A stretch of 64,000 nt of DNA, taken from NCBI GenBank assembly GCA_963802575.1, contig CAWDJF010000006.1:62001-126000 (forward strand). The letters run 5' to 3'. The translations under genes and the position numbers were made by a program. The notes beneath the pieces were generated by a model, which searched no databases, was not told where the DNA came from, and saw nothing but the letters and a program-made list of their open reading frames with translations. Of the stretch, positions 55,348-64,000 are shown piece after piece (the first letter of the stretch is position 1; each line of letters begins with the position of its first letter). The DNA comes from DATFTE01 sp963802575. GTDB lineage: Bacteria; Acidobacteriota; Terriglobia; Terriglobales; Acidobacteriaceae.

Positions 55348-56085
55348 CTAGAGCTTCTCCAGCATCCCCGCGGTCACCAACTTCTTCTCAATATGCCGCT
55401 GTAAGATCTGCATCAGAAATTTGCGCAGATCGGCTCCCAGCCCCTTCGGCCAGGTAACTCCCGCGAAGGTCTCTACCGGAGCGCGAAACATCTTCGCCGC
55501 TAGCCCACGCGAATCGGCAGAAATTTCAGACGACGCGAGCCGCTTATCGTCGATGCACATCAGCCCGTCGGCCAGCACGTGATGGAAGGCTCGGCTCCCG
55601 TTCAAACTACGTCCACACACGATGCACTCGGTCAAATCGGGTAGATAGCCCATCAGACGCGTCATCCACAGGTCGAAGTAGGTGACGGGCATCCAGATTT
55701 CCGGACCTTTTAACGCGTGCGTCACGGAAAGTGCCAACCGGAAGACCGCATCGTTGGCCTCTCGGTCGGGCAGCAATTCGTCTAGCAGTTCGGCGACATG
55801 CGCCAAGGCAACCGCCCGCGGATAGGTCACCTCGGTCGACATGGGCGAGTCAATCACTTCGCAGGAATCGAGCCGCGTCAATTCCTGCCGCTCTTTGTCG
55901 GCATAGAGCGCCTTGACGTAGGTCAGCGGCTCGAGCGCGCCGCCGAAGCGCCGCTTCGATTTCTTCGCCGAACGCGCCACGCCGCGCACCTTGCCCTCCT
56001 GCCGGGTGAACAACGTCACCAGCAGATCCGCCTCCCGCAAGGGATACGTGCGTAACACCAGCGCTTCTGATTCTTTCAGAGCCAT
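55348..56085 (-). CDS. recO: DNA repair protein RecO
   Basis: 245 aa. The OB-fold N-terminus is characteristic (EALVLRTYPLREADLLVTLFTRQEGKVRGVARSAKKSKRRFGGALEPLTYVKA). A helical C-terminal domain follows with the two cysteines of CIVCG and a third in GLMCIDDKR. It mediates RecA loading with RecF/RecR in gap repair. The start ATG lies within a repeat-rich stretch (AGCT-TCAG motifs) just downstream of the ferredoxin gene. It runs in the same direction as the toxin-antitoxin operon, which starts 28 nt after recO ends. Confidence 0.95.
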   Translation of the reverse strand: MALKESEALVLRTYPLREADLLVTLFTRQEGKVRGVARSAKKSKRRFGGALEPLTYVKALYADKERQELTRLDSCEVIDSPMSTEVTYPRAVALAHVAELLDELLPDREANDAVFRLALSVTHALKGPEIWMPVTYFDLWMTRLMGYLPDLTECIVCGRSLNGSRAFHHVLADGLMCIDDKRLASSEISADSRGLAAKMFRAPVETFAGVTWPKGLGADLRKFLMQILQRHIEKKLVTAGMLEKL

Positions 56086-56086
56086 C

Positions 56087-56193
56087 AGCTTTCAGCTCTC
56101 AGCTTTCAGTAAGAATGCAAATAAAAAAGGCGCACGGCGGAGACCCGCCACGTGCGCCTTTGATCTTGCACTGAGAGCTGACGGCTGACAGCT
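56087..56193. repeat. Inverted TCAGCT-type repeat flanking a terminator
   Basis: The 23-nt block at 56087-56109 and the reverse complement of 56171-56193 agree in 19 of 23 positions and consist of TCAGCT-like units. They flank a strong terminator hairpin (56122-56161). The latter is an 11-bp stem with an inner GCGG/CCGC stem and, on the minus strand, ends in TTTTTTATT, so it terminates the ferredoxin gene. The outer repeats look like a MITE/REP-like element inserted around the terminator. Confidence 0.6.
56122..56161 (-). terminator. Terminator of the ferredoxin gene
   Basis: A perfect 11-bp outer stem and an internal 4-bp GCGG/CCGC stem lie 31 nt beyond the stop at 56192. On the minus strand the stem is followed by six Ts. 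Confidence 0.88.
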
Positions 56194-56452
56194 ACCGTCC
56201 GTAATAGGCCGCGTTGCGCTCGGTGAACGCCTTCCACTTTTCCGGCAGATCGTCGAGCGCGAAAATCGCCGACACCGGACACACCGGCACGCAGGCTCCA
56301 CAGTCGATGCACTCTACGGGATCGATATACAGCATCTCTTCGCCCGCGTGCGCTTCTTCGTCCTTCTTGGGATGAATACAGTCCACCGGGCAAGCATCCA
56401 CACAGGCGGTGTCTTTGGTCCCGATGCAGGGTTCTGCGATTACATATGCCAT
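56192..56452 (-). CDS. Ferredoxin with two cluster-binding motifs
   Basis: 86 aa. The eight cysteines are C9, C17, C21, C25 and C48, C51, C54, C58. The second set (CIDCGACVPVCP) is a canonical [4Fe-4S] motif. The first (C9-x7-C17-x3-C21 with C25) resembles the 3Fe or 4Fe site of FdxA-type bacterial ferredoxins. An insert of about 20 residues rich in Glu/Asp/Lys between the sets is normal for this type. It is a soluble one-electron carrier; the partner is unknown. The gene is followed by a strong terminator. It lies between recO and the aconitase-like gene, all on the minus strand. Confidence 0.92.
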   Translation of the reverse strand: MAYVIAEPCIGTKDTACVDACPVDCIHPKKDEEAHAGEEMLYIDPVECIDCGACVPVCPVSAIFALDDLPEKWKAFTERNAAYYGR

Positions 56453-56553
56453 GAGTTGTTTGTCTCCCTAAACGTAGTGCGGAACTCTTAAGAACCGCAC
56501 ATTCTAGCAAGAATGCCTCTCACCGTACAGCACTCTGCAGTGAAAACCGCGAA

Positions 56554-58588
56554 CTACGCCCCAACCAGTTCCCGTTCCGCGCTGGGCTGATATTCCACGA
56601 TATACCCGGCCACCGCGCTTGCCGCCACTGTCAGCGGAGATGCCAGATACATCTGCCCGGGACCGCTGCGTCCCGGAAAATTGCGGTTCTGCGCGCTGAT
56701 CACAATCTGATCAGGACGCGTCGACACCCCCGGCCCGGCATTGATGCAGGCCCCGCAACTGGGTTCTATCACGATTGCGCCGGCCTTCTGGAAAATCTCA
56801 AGATAGCCCTTGCGTATGCAGTATTCGCGGGTTTCCTGCGATCCGAACTGGATATAGAACTTCACCGAATCAGCCACTCGCTTGCCGTGTTTCAGCGCGT
56901 CGGCCAGTACGGCAGCGTACATATCCATATCTTCGTTCTTGCCCGCGGTGCAGGTGCCTCCGTAAGCCAACTCGACCGGCACGGGAGTATTCAACTCGCG
57001 GATGAACTTCCCATTTCCGGGATCGCCCGGAGTCGCCACCATGGGAGTAATCTCAGCCGCGTCCAGCTCGATGACCTGGGCATACTGGGCATTCGGGTCG
57101 CTTTGCAGTCCGGCAATCATCGCCTCGGCCTGGTCACGTTTCATGCCACGCCGCTCCACCAGAAAATCGACTGCTTTCTGGTCAGGCGCGACGATTCCAG
57201 TGAAGCCGCCAATTTCGGCCGCCATGTTCGCCATGGTGGCGCGCTCGTCCACGCTCAGGGCTTCAACCGCCTCCCCGGAATACTCCATCACCTTGGCCAG
57301 AGCCTTGCCGCTGCGCACGTAGTCGAGCGCCAGGATTTTCAGAATAAAATCTTTCGCTGTGACGTTCGGCTGCTTCTTGCCGCGAATGATGATCTTCACC
57401 GACTCCGGAACCTTCACCCGCACATCTTTCGTGATCCACGAATTGAAGACATCGGTCGTGCCAATGCCGAACGCCACGCAGCCGATCGCACCCACGTGCG
57501 GAGTGTGCGAGTCCGAGCCGACGTTTACCTGCCCCGGCAGCGCGTAGGACTCGAGCATCACCGAATGGCAGATGCCCTCCGAGCCTTTGCGATCGGTCAA
57601 CTCCCCGTGCAGCTTGATGCCCTGGGCCTTGGCGAAATCCTGCTGCTTGAACTTGAGCTGCGTCGCCAGGTCGAGCAGCCCCATCTTCTTTTTCTCTTCG
57701 GAAATCACTTCGTCGAGAAAGGTCAGGTGATCGCGGAAGAAGCGAATGCTCGACGCGTCGTTCACCGGAACATCTTTGCCCACGAACTGCTCATAGAAAA
57801 TGGCTGCCATCGGCGTCACATATTCGTGACTAAAACGCAGATCGACGCGGGTAAATCCGCTGTCGCCGGGATTCACGGCCTCGACTCCGACCTTGCCGTC
57901 GGCCCCAACCATATGCCGCGCGAAGATCTTTTCCGCCACGGTCATGGGACGCTTCTTGGTCTCAATCGGCGGAAGAAATACCTTGCCCTGCATACGAGCG
58001 ACGTTGAACGGGAACAGCCCGCCGTACTCGATCACCTGCCGCGTAATCTCATCTTCGCCCTGGGTGAATTCCGAGAGAGGAATCTCTTCGCCGGCGCGGA
58101 TGCGATCAATCAACGAGAAATTGGTGGAGGTCAGCACGCCCAAATTCTGACAATTCTGCTTGTAAATGCGCTCGATGTTTTCGGCGATGACAACTTTGAT
58201 GCCGGCGCACATCTCGGCATAAGGAGACTGCTCGCGGCTCGATCCCTTGCCCCGGCGCTTGCCGCTCACCGCCGCCACGAATCCGCCGCGCTTCACGTCT
58301 CCGCGCTGGATGGGAATTTCGTTGCCGCACTTCAGCCCGAGATAAGGAATCTCGCCGAGCGTCTGATCGAAATAGAAACAAAGATGCGCGGGAGTGATCT
58401 CGTCGGTCGAAATGTCATCGCGCAGCTTGGGATTATTTTCCGGATGCTTGGTGTCCCACGCGAGATCTTCGCCGGCCAGCTGCCGGCGAATCAACGCCGG
58501 GTCTTCGGTCAAGAAACAAGATGCGCCCCTTAAGCCGCACTTGCTCAGGACGCTTTTCAATCTTCCGGTCAAGCAATGAATTGTTCAC
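56554..58588 (-). CDS. Aconitase/isopropylmalate-isomerase family protein with N-terminal swivel domain
   Basis: About 677 aa after repair; the long frame 56554-58572 already covers residues from LTEDPALIRR on. The N-terminus is better read from the GTG at 58588 (NNSLLDRKIEKRPEQVRLKGRILFL), which has CAGGG upstream. One extra base (CTTG for CTG; CAAG at 58510-58513 on the plus strand) separates the two. Residues about 50-205 are a LeuD-like swivel domain (SGKRRGKGSSREQSPYAEMC, KQNCQNLGVL). The LeuC-like catalytic part follows (MTVAEKIFARHMV, VGSDSHTPHVGAIGC, GGTCTAGKNEDMDMY, IEPSCGACINAGP), so the order is swivel first, as in AcnB but without its HEAT domain. Cluster cysteines are present. 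The substrate (citrate, isopropylmalate or homologue) is uncertain. Confidence 0.8.
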
Positions 58589-58676
58589 GAGAGAACCCTG
58601 TGTGAAATTAAGGGAGCGCGCCGACGCAGGACGCATGCCATATCCCCAGTGCATCTATTGTAACGCGTAAGTTAGG

Positions 58677-58850
58677 TCTGAGGTCTGAAGCCCCGGGTTC
58701 CGTATCAGGGCACGCCTTCAGGCGCTGTGGCAAGACGATGCCAGCGCCTAAAGGCGAGAGGCAACAGCAACAAATGGCACGCCTGAAGGCGTGCCCTGGT
58801 ACGAATCAACAATGCAGCCATAAGGCTGAGGTCCGAGGTCCGAAGTCCGC
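58677..58850. repeat. Nested inverted repeats, REP/MITE-like element
   Basis: CAGGGCACGCCTTCAGGCG at 58706-58724 is perfectly complementary to 58780-58798, and the inner segments GGCGCTGTGGCA and TGCCAGCGCC also pair, giving a near-continuous hairpin of about 100 nt. Short GAGGTCTGAAG/GAGGTCCGAAG-type repeats lie at both sides (58677-58690 and 58826-58846). It sits between the aconitase-like gene and the DUF1684 gene. It is typical of a dispersed palindromic element that can also act as a terminator. Confidence 0.7.
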
Positions 58851-58851
58851 T

Positions 58852-59747
58852 CTAATGACTCCGAACGTACTTCTCGCCTGCCGGAATCGCCACCGCCAAC
58901 TGATTCTCTTTCGGCGGCAGAGGGCAGGTTGCATAAGGCGTGACAGCACACGGCGGGTTGTAAGCCTCGTTGAAATCGAGCACGACCATCCCATTCGCTA
59001 CGGCATCGGTCTGCAAAAATCTTCCCGGAGGATACGTCTCCGTCTTGCTGGTCAGATCTTTGAAGATGAAAAACAGTCCTTCTTTAGGATCTCCGCCCAG
59101 TGCTTGCAAAGTGATCTCTTGACCGTTGATCTTGAAACGAGCTTCGCCAGCCACCGGAGTCGGAGTGATATCCCCCAGCACATTGGGAACATCGACAGTC
59201 TTCTTGCCATCCGAGGGAATCCAGGTCGCGGTGACCTTGAACACCGGATTCAGCGGAAAGAATTCTGCGCCGCGATAATTCTTTACCGCCGGGCTATCGA
59301 GATCTTTCACGCGAATGCCGACGCGGTCACCGCGCTCGAATCACGTGCATGCGCAGCGTTCCCAATTCGATCTCACTCGGATGTCCCGTCCGGTCCGAGT
59401 CGAGTCTTCGCCGTGGTCGCCGGTTTGCCGTTGATCGTGGCGGTCACTCCGGACGCGAACTTTACGGACACGTCTTTGCCTTCCAGAACGAAGCTGCCGC
59501 CTTTGGCGGGAGAGGAATTCTTCGGCAGCACAAACGCGTTCCCCGAGTCTGAGCCGAAGGTATTTTCCCCGGGCTTCAGCCAGAACAATCCCGCCAGAGG
59601 CAGCCAGTTCTGCTTGAGGTCCTCCGCCAGTTCGGCCTTCCACTTTTCGACCGAAGCCTGATAAGCGGGATCGACAACAGGACCCTTCTGCGCCGAAGCC
59701 AGCGCAGCGGCAAGAATCAATCCGACAACGACGAGCATTCGTCTCAT
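58852..59747 (-). CDS. DUF1684 secreted protein, frameshifted in this sequence
   Basis: The N-terminal frame (59373-59747) has a signal peptide (MLVVVGLILAAALASAQ) and typical DUF1684 sequence (WLPLAGLFWLKPGENTFGSDS, FVLEGKDVSVKFASGVTATING). The C-terminal frame (58852-59310) continues KDLDSPAVKNYRGAEFFPLNPVFKVTATW to NPPCAVTPYATCPLPPKENQLAVAIPAGEKY, the family's conserved end. The link (ELGTLRMHV, ERGDRVGIRV) is in the other frames. Two extra bases are needed to explain it: one near 59372-59378, one at GAAT 59338-59341 (GATTC for GATC). Repaired, it is about 290 aa. DUF1684 proteins are exported and of unknown function. Confidence 0.75.
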
Positions 59748-59778
59748 AACTTAGCGCCCTTTGCGGTTAAAGGCTTTC

Positions 59779-60618
59779 TTATCCCCGGAACGCCCGCGGA
59801 TCGGGCAAAGGCTCCAACCCGCGCCCCGCAAATACAGCCTCGAACTCACTCAGCATCGCGTCATGCACGATCCCATTGGTGGCGACGGTCTCGCGGCTGT
59901 TAAGCTGAAACTCGCCGCCGTGAAAATCGCTCACCTTGCCGCCCGCTTCTTCCACAAGCAGCACCCCCGCCGCTGTGTCCCAAGGATTCAGATTGAACTC
60001 CCAGAACCCGTCGAAGCGTCCAGCCGCAACCGAAGCCAGATCGAGCGCTGCAGACCCGGCCCGTCTTACACCGTGAGTCCTCAAGGTGATCTGATGATAG
60101 AAAAAAATGTTGGGATTCTTGTGGCGCTTGTGGCTGGGAAATCCGGTCGCCACCAGGCATTCGGCCAGTTTCGCAGTCTTCGAAACGTGAATCTTCTCGC
60201 CGTTCAGGTACGCGCCGCTTCCCCGCTCCGCGGAAAACAACTCGGGACGCGTCGGATCGTACACCACTCCGGCGATGCGCCGCCCTTTGTGTTCCAGGGC
60301 CATTGAAATACAAAACACGGGGAAGCCGTGTGCAAAGTTGGTTGTGCCGTCCAGCGGATCGATATACCAGCGGTAGTCGCTGCCGGTCTCAATGCGCGCG
60401 CCTTCTTCTCCCACCACATCGTGCGAAGGCCAGCGGCTGCGCAGACGCTCGAGGATGAGCGCCTCAGATTTCCTGTCAGCAATCGTGACCAGATCGGCTT
60501 CGCCCTTGTACTCGACCTTCACATGCTGATGGAAGTAATCCATCAACAACACGCCGGCCTCGCGTGCGATCTCAGACATCGCGGGAACGAACTCGCCGGA
60601 ATTGTTAGGCGTGGTCAT
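59779..60618 (-). CDS. suhB: Inositol-1-monophosphatase family protein (SuhB-like)
   Basis: 279 aa. The Mg2+-dependent phosphatase motifs are complete: VTIADRKSEALI, VVGEEGARI (metal-binding Glu), IDPLDGTTNFAHGFPVF (DPxDGT) and FNLNPWDTAAGVLLVEEAGG (WDxxAG). The family dephosphorylates inositol-1-phosphate and related sugar phosphates; E. coli SuhB additionally acts in rRNA transcription antitermination. The substrate here is not determinable. The region downstream of the start at 60618 contains a short repeated CTCCGCG stretch. Confidence 0.93.
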   Translation of the reverse strand: MTTPNNSGEFVPAMSEIAREAGVLLMDYFHQHVKVEYKGEADLVTIADRKSEALILERLRSRWPSHDVVGEEGARIETGSDYRWYIDPLDGTTNFAHGFPVFCISMALEHKGRRIAGVVYDPTRPELFSAERGSGAYLNGEKIHVSKTAKLAECLVATGFPSHKRHKNPNIFFYHQITLRTHGVRRAGSAALDLASVAAGRFDGFWEFNLNPWDTAAGVLLVEEAGGKVSDFHGGEFQLNSRETVATNGIVHDAMLSEFEAVFAGRGLEPLPDPRAFRG

Positions 60619-60734
60619 CAGGGAATGTCTGTTCTCCGCGATCTCCGCGGCGTTTCTGTGCGTCCTCTGCGTTCAAAGACTTTTAGGTGCTGAGAGCGCA
60701 AATGAGACTCGCGGAGCGCGCACAGAAAGCTCCG

Positions 60735-61007
60735 CTACTTCCGCTTTCCGCCGTCCTCGGCGATGTACATGATCTCGTGCTTGAAGATGAAAAGATTAGG
60801 CTGGTCTTCCCGCGTGAGCCGAACCATGTTCTTGTCGTAGTACTCGATCCAGCCGCGCACCACTTCGCCGTCCGACAACTTGATGCTGACGGGCTTCTGT
60901 TTTTCCCCCAACAATTTCAGGTACGCAGCTTCCTCCGAGGTCTCCTCCGGAGGCACCGAGCGTCCTTTACGCATGGCACCGGGCATTCCCTGTCCGTGAA
61001 AAGGCAT
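60735..61007 (-). CDS. hfq: Hfq-like Sm-fold RNA-binding protein
   Basis: 90 aa with a 25-residue N-terminal tail rich in Gly/Arg/Glu. The rest follows the Sm fold of Hfq: YLKLLGEKQKPVSIKLSDGEVVRGWIEYYDKNMVRLT (Sm1-like with the D-x-V-x-G-type turn) and LFIFKHEIMYIAED (an equivalent of the Sm2 YKH motif, which here reads FKH). The lysine and histidine that contact U-rich RNA are therefore kept. It is more divergent than proteobacterial Hfq, and a plain Sm-like protein is an alternative. No miaA or hflX neighbour is present, unlike in E. coli. Confidence 0.72.
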   Translation of the reverse strand: MPFHGQGMPGAMRKGRSVPPEETSEEAAYLKLLGEKQKPVSIKLSDGEVVRGWIEYYDKNMVRLTREDQPNLFIFKHEIMYIAEDGGKRK

Positions 61008-61187
61008 GCAGGCATTTTACACGGGGCAAGTTTGCGGAAATTGCACAGGAGGGGACGGGCGGATAACGCATCCCCTTAGTTCACGTCATCCCGAAAGCCG
61101 GCAGCCAGCCGAGGGATCTGGCGCGGATCGACGCTGCAAGGAGGTAATGGTGGGCTCAGGATGCGTCATCGGGAGCACACGCGCCGC

Positions 61188-64000
61188 CTAGAATCTCACC
61201 CGCAACCCGAACTCAATCACCCGCGGAGACCCCAAACTGAACACGCCGCTCCCCAGCCCAATCCTGTCCGAATTGCGCTGGGCATAGGTAGTGCTGTTCA
61301 ACGCGCCAGGATTGGCGTTCCCCGAGGTATTCAGAATCTGCGATAGCGGATTGTTCGCTCCGTCGAAATTCGCGAAGTTGAACACATTGAAGATCGAAAC
61401 GCTCGGGGTGATTACAAAACGCTCGCGCACCCGGTAATCCCAGTCCAGGGTGATGTCGGTGCTGCGCAGCGGGCTCAGCCCCTGCTGTCCCATGGGTGCC
61501 GCGTTCAACGGTTGCTCTACGCCTTGCAGCGCTGATAACTGGCCAAAGTTAAAGATGTTCGCCCGAATCAGCGCTGCTCCCGCGGGGGTCGCCCCCAAAT
61601 GCGCGTTATAAAGCTGAATCGTGCTGTTGATGTTGTTGCCGTACGACGTGCCGCCTAAGGCGCCCAGGTTCGTTCCCGGTATCGGATCGCCCAGCGGATA
61701 TACGACACTGCCGTCGCCCGACCCGTCGCCAGTTGCGTCGGTGACAAAAATCCCTCCCGGCTTGCCGGTCGTCGGCAGCAAAAGGTTCGACGGCAGCGCG
61801 GCGTAAAAGTGCGACATCAAACTCAAATGCAGCGAGTACGGAAGCTGCAGTATGGTTCCAAACGAAAGCTGATGCTTGCGATTGAGCGCGTTCGGTCCAA
61901 AGAACGCCGTAGGTTGAACATTGTCCGTCGCTGCAGTTCACGTAGTCGCTGTCCTGCGCGGTCGACTGCAGCTTCGACAACGTATATACCGCCACCATAT
62001 TGATGGCGCTGACCATCTTGCCCGGACGCGCAATGTTCTGGTTGAACTTGATCTGCAGGCCGTTGTACACCGAACGTCCGCTGGGAAACAGCATCTGGTT
62101 GGTGCCAAGATTCGGATTTACTCCGGGGAACGCCGCGTTCGGGCACGGCGCGCCACCACAAAACGAGTTCCCCGAATCCAGCCCGTTCGCCGCGAAGTCT
62201 CCGATGCTGGCATTGGGCACCTGCGCCAGATAACAACTGATCGCCGTCTGCGAAATCGCGCCCGCCACAATTCCACCCGCAGGCAAGCAACTGGGAGCGT
62301 TCGCCGCCAGCGTCGCCGTAATCGCATTCAGCGCATTTTGCGTGTTCAGGTAACGCGCATCGCCCACGTGGTTCACATCCACACCCAGCAGCGTGTGCGT
62401 CTCCACGTTATGCATAAAGTCGATACTGATCACCGTTCCCGGCCGTAACTCATGCTGCGCGCCGATGTTGATCTGCGTCGTCCGCGGAGTCTGATATTGG
62501 GGAAACAACGGAGCCGTGCGCGTCCCATTGATCGTCGAAGTCAGCGAGTTCCCGATGTATCCCGGATTGCCAGCTCCCGCATTGTTCGACGTCGCCGCTT
62601 GATACTGCTGTTGCAGCAGCGCGATCTGCGACTCCACGGTGCCGACCGGCTGTCCGCAGAACGTCGGCGTGATCGGAGTGCTGGTACCCGGCAGCGTGAA
62701 CGTCTGCGCCACACCGTTGATGCAGGCCTGCTGCGTCAGTCCGAATTGCCCATTCGCCACGCGCGCGGCGCGATCGAACGCCAGGTTATTCCACAAATTG
62801 TTTTCGTAGAACAACCCAATGCCGCCACGAACCACCGTCTTCCCGTTGCCAGTCGGATCCCACGCAATCCCCGCCTGCGGACCGAAATTCATGTTGGACT
62901 GCTTCACCTGATTGCCAAAACCCGGCCCGTACTGATTGAGCGCCGAGACCGCCGCGAGGTCGCTATCGGTTCTTGCGGTGTCGCGCTGGTACCGCAAGGC
63001 ATAATTCAGCGTGATGTTGTGCCGCAGCTTCCACGAGTCGCCCGCGTAGGCAAGCAACCGGTTGTCGGGCCCGAATCCTCCGCCCGGAAATCCAAACGCC
63101 GACTTCTCGGATGCGAATCCCTGCCCGTTCCCCAGAATCACATTCTGCGCAAGGTAGTCGAGTGGGTTCGGATCGGTCCCCGCCAGTGCATTCACGGCCG
63201 GAGCCGCTCCCAGATAACTTGAATATCCGCCTACCTGAACGCGGCTGTAACCCACGCCAAATCGCACCAGATGGCCGCGATAGACCCGACCCACATCCCA
63301 CTTGATCTCGTAATTCGACTGGATGGCCACCTGCGGCGCCAGAGGACTCGGCCCCGAACAGAACTGATTGACGCCCGGAGTGCGGCAGCTCGGATCGTTC
63401 CCAATCGCCAGTTCCAGCTGCGGCGCGGGATTGAAAACGCTGCTCCCCGTCACCGCATCGGCAACGTGGTCGTGAAACTTCATGTATCCGAAGCGCAGGC
63501 TGTGGGTGTAAACGCCGGTGGTGAAGTCCAACCCCAAAGTCTGCGTAGGAGTCGCACTCACGTTGGTGACGGGCTGAAAGCTGGTAGGAAGTGTGGCAAA
63601 CGTGGCGCGATTGCCGTCGTACGAAAAGCGATAGAAGAATCGGTAGTTGTTCGGCTTGATCAGCCAATCCAGCCGCCCGCTGCCCTCGGTCTGGCGCAAG
63701 GGAGCGTTGTAGTTGCCCGCCAGCTGGGTGAACGGCGCGTTTGGCAGGACCGGCATCGTCAAGTTCTGGTGTATTCGCTCGGCAGCAACGAAGATGAAGA
63801 GCTTGTCTTGAATGAGCGGACCGCCAAAGCTTCCCCCAAACTGATTCTTCTGAAAAGGGTTGTCGTTGCCCCCGGGTAACGCCGCCGCAACCTTGTGATC
63901 GCGGAACAGGTAGAACCCCTGCCCGTGATACTCCTTGCTCCCCGAGCGCGTCACCACATTCACGGTGCCTGCTCCCGTTAACTCGGTCGAGGGGTCGAGA
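61188..64000 (-). CDS. TonB-dependent receptor, Oar-type, partial and frameshifted
   Basis: The gene runs off the window at the 5' end. At 64000 the frame is still open (LDPSTELTGAGTVNVVTRSGSKEYHG), which is the plug domain; the Met at 63963 is not the true start. About 700 residues of barrel follow (GGSFGGPLIQDKLFIFVAAERI, LRPGTVISIDFMHNVETHTLLG and others). A single extra base around 61902-61905 (GAAC for GAC on the plus strand) shifts the frame near STYGV. The last about 210 residues are read from 61826 to 61188 (SHFYAALPSNLLLP to VIEFGLRVRF, with the typical terminal Phe). Oar-type receptors import oligosaccharides or siderophores or form surface layers in Acidobacteriota; the substrate is unknown. 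Confidence 0.85.

Noticed and set aside
56887..58533. 548-codon plus-strand ORF opposite the aconitase-like gene
   Set aside because: Antisense shadow of a conserved gene, with no recognisable domain.
1..64000. CRISPR arrays, insertion sequences, prophage or rRNA genes
   Set aside because: No direct-repeat/spacer array, transposase, integrase, phage structural gene or rRNA-like sequence was seen on either strand.

Overview
The window most resembles a chromosome segment from an Acidobacteriota member, probably class Terriglobia. This is inferred from gene content, not from a database match. Pointers are an Oar-type TonB-dependent receptor, DUF3300/DUF2950 envelope proteins, a serine/threonine kinase fused to TPRs, many secreted Ig-like or beta-rich proteins, a hopanoid glycosyltransferase-like protein, and the even, fairly high GC of coding and intergenic DNA. 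I see no rRNA operon, IS element, prophage or CRISPR array.

Layout. 0.4-9.5 kb: secreted or envelope proteins, an Fe-S-type Rrf2 regulator, a Tat-exported metallophosphoesterase and MurJ. 10-14 kb: a TetR regulator and a degenerate receiver protein flanking a helically phased direct-repeat array, then a DUF885 protein and a cupin. 14-17.7 kb: the most unusual locus. A TIR-domain membrane protein overlaps by 4 nt a protein with an N-terminal RyR (ryanodine-receptor-type) domain and two two-helix membrane modules; an 8-cysteine metallothionein-like gene follows before a terminator. 18-25 kb: secreted proteins, a YeiP-type EF-P paralogue, a DyP peroxidase and a TPR protein. 25-36 kb: envelope lipid and glycan genes (HpnI-like, sulfoquinovose synthase, ArnT-like transferase, AsnB-type amidotransferase, a pair of 4-TM EamA proteins, a MacB-type permease). 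36-41 kb: kinase-TPR protein, outer-membrane protein, LuxR-type protein and a sigma-factor remnant. 41-47 kb: a complete RND efflux operon. 47-61 kb: housekeeping genes (tRNA-Glu, ppdK, glyS, glyQ, recO, ferredoxin, an aconitase-family enzyme, suhB, an Hfq-like protein) plus a toxin-antitoxin pair. 61-64 kb: an Oar-type receptor running off the window end.

Two cross-cutting observations. First, five minus-strand genes (ArnT-like, glyS, aconitase-like, DUF1684, TonB receptor) are each broken by one or two single-base insertions. In most cases the insertion can be read as one doubled A or T (for example CTG read as CTTG). Since glyS should be essential, sequence error is the first explanation. 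Second, several intergenic regions carry inverted or phased repeats that look like operators or REP-type elements.

The TIR/RyR pair is the best candidate for an undescribed system. A TIR enzyme with its catalytic Glu could make a nucleotide signal, and the RyR domain could sense it and gate the membrane modules. That mechanism is inference.
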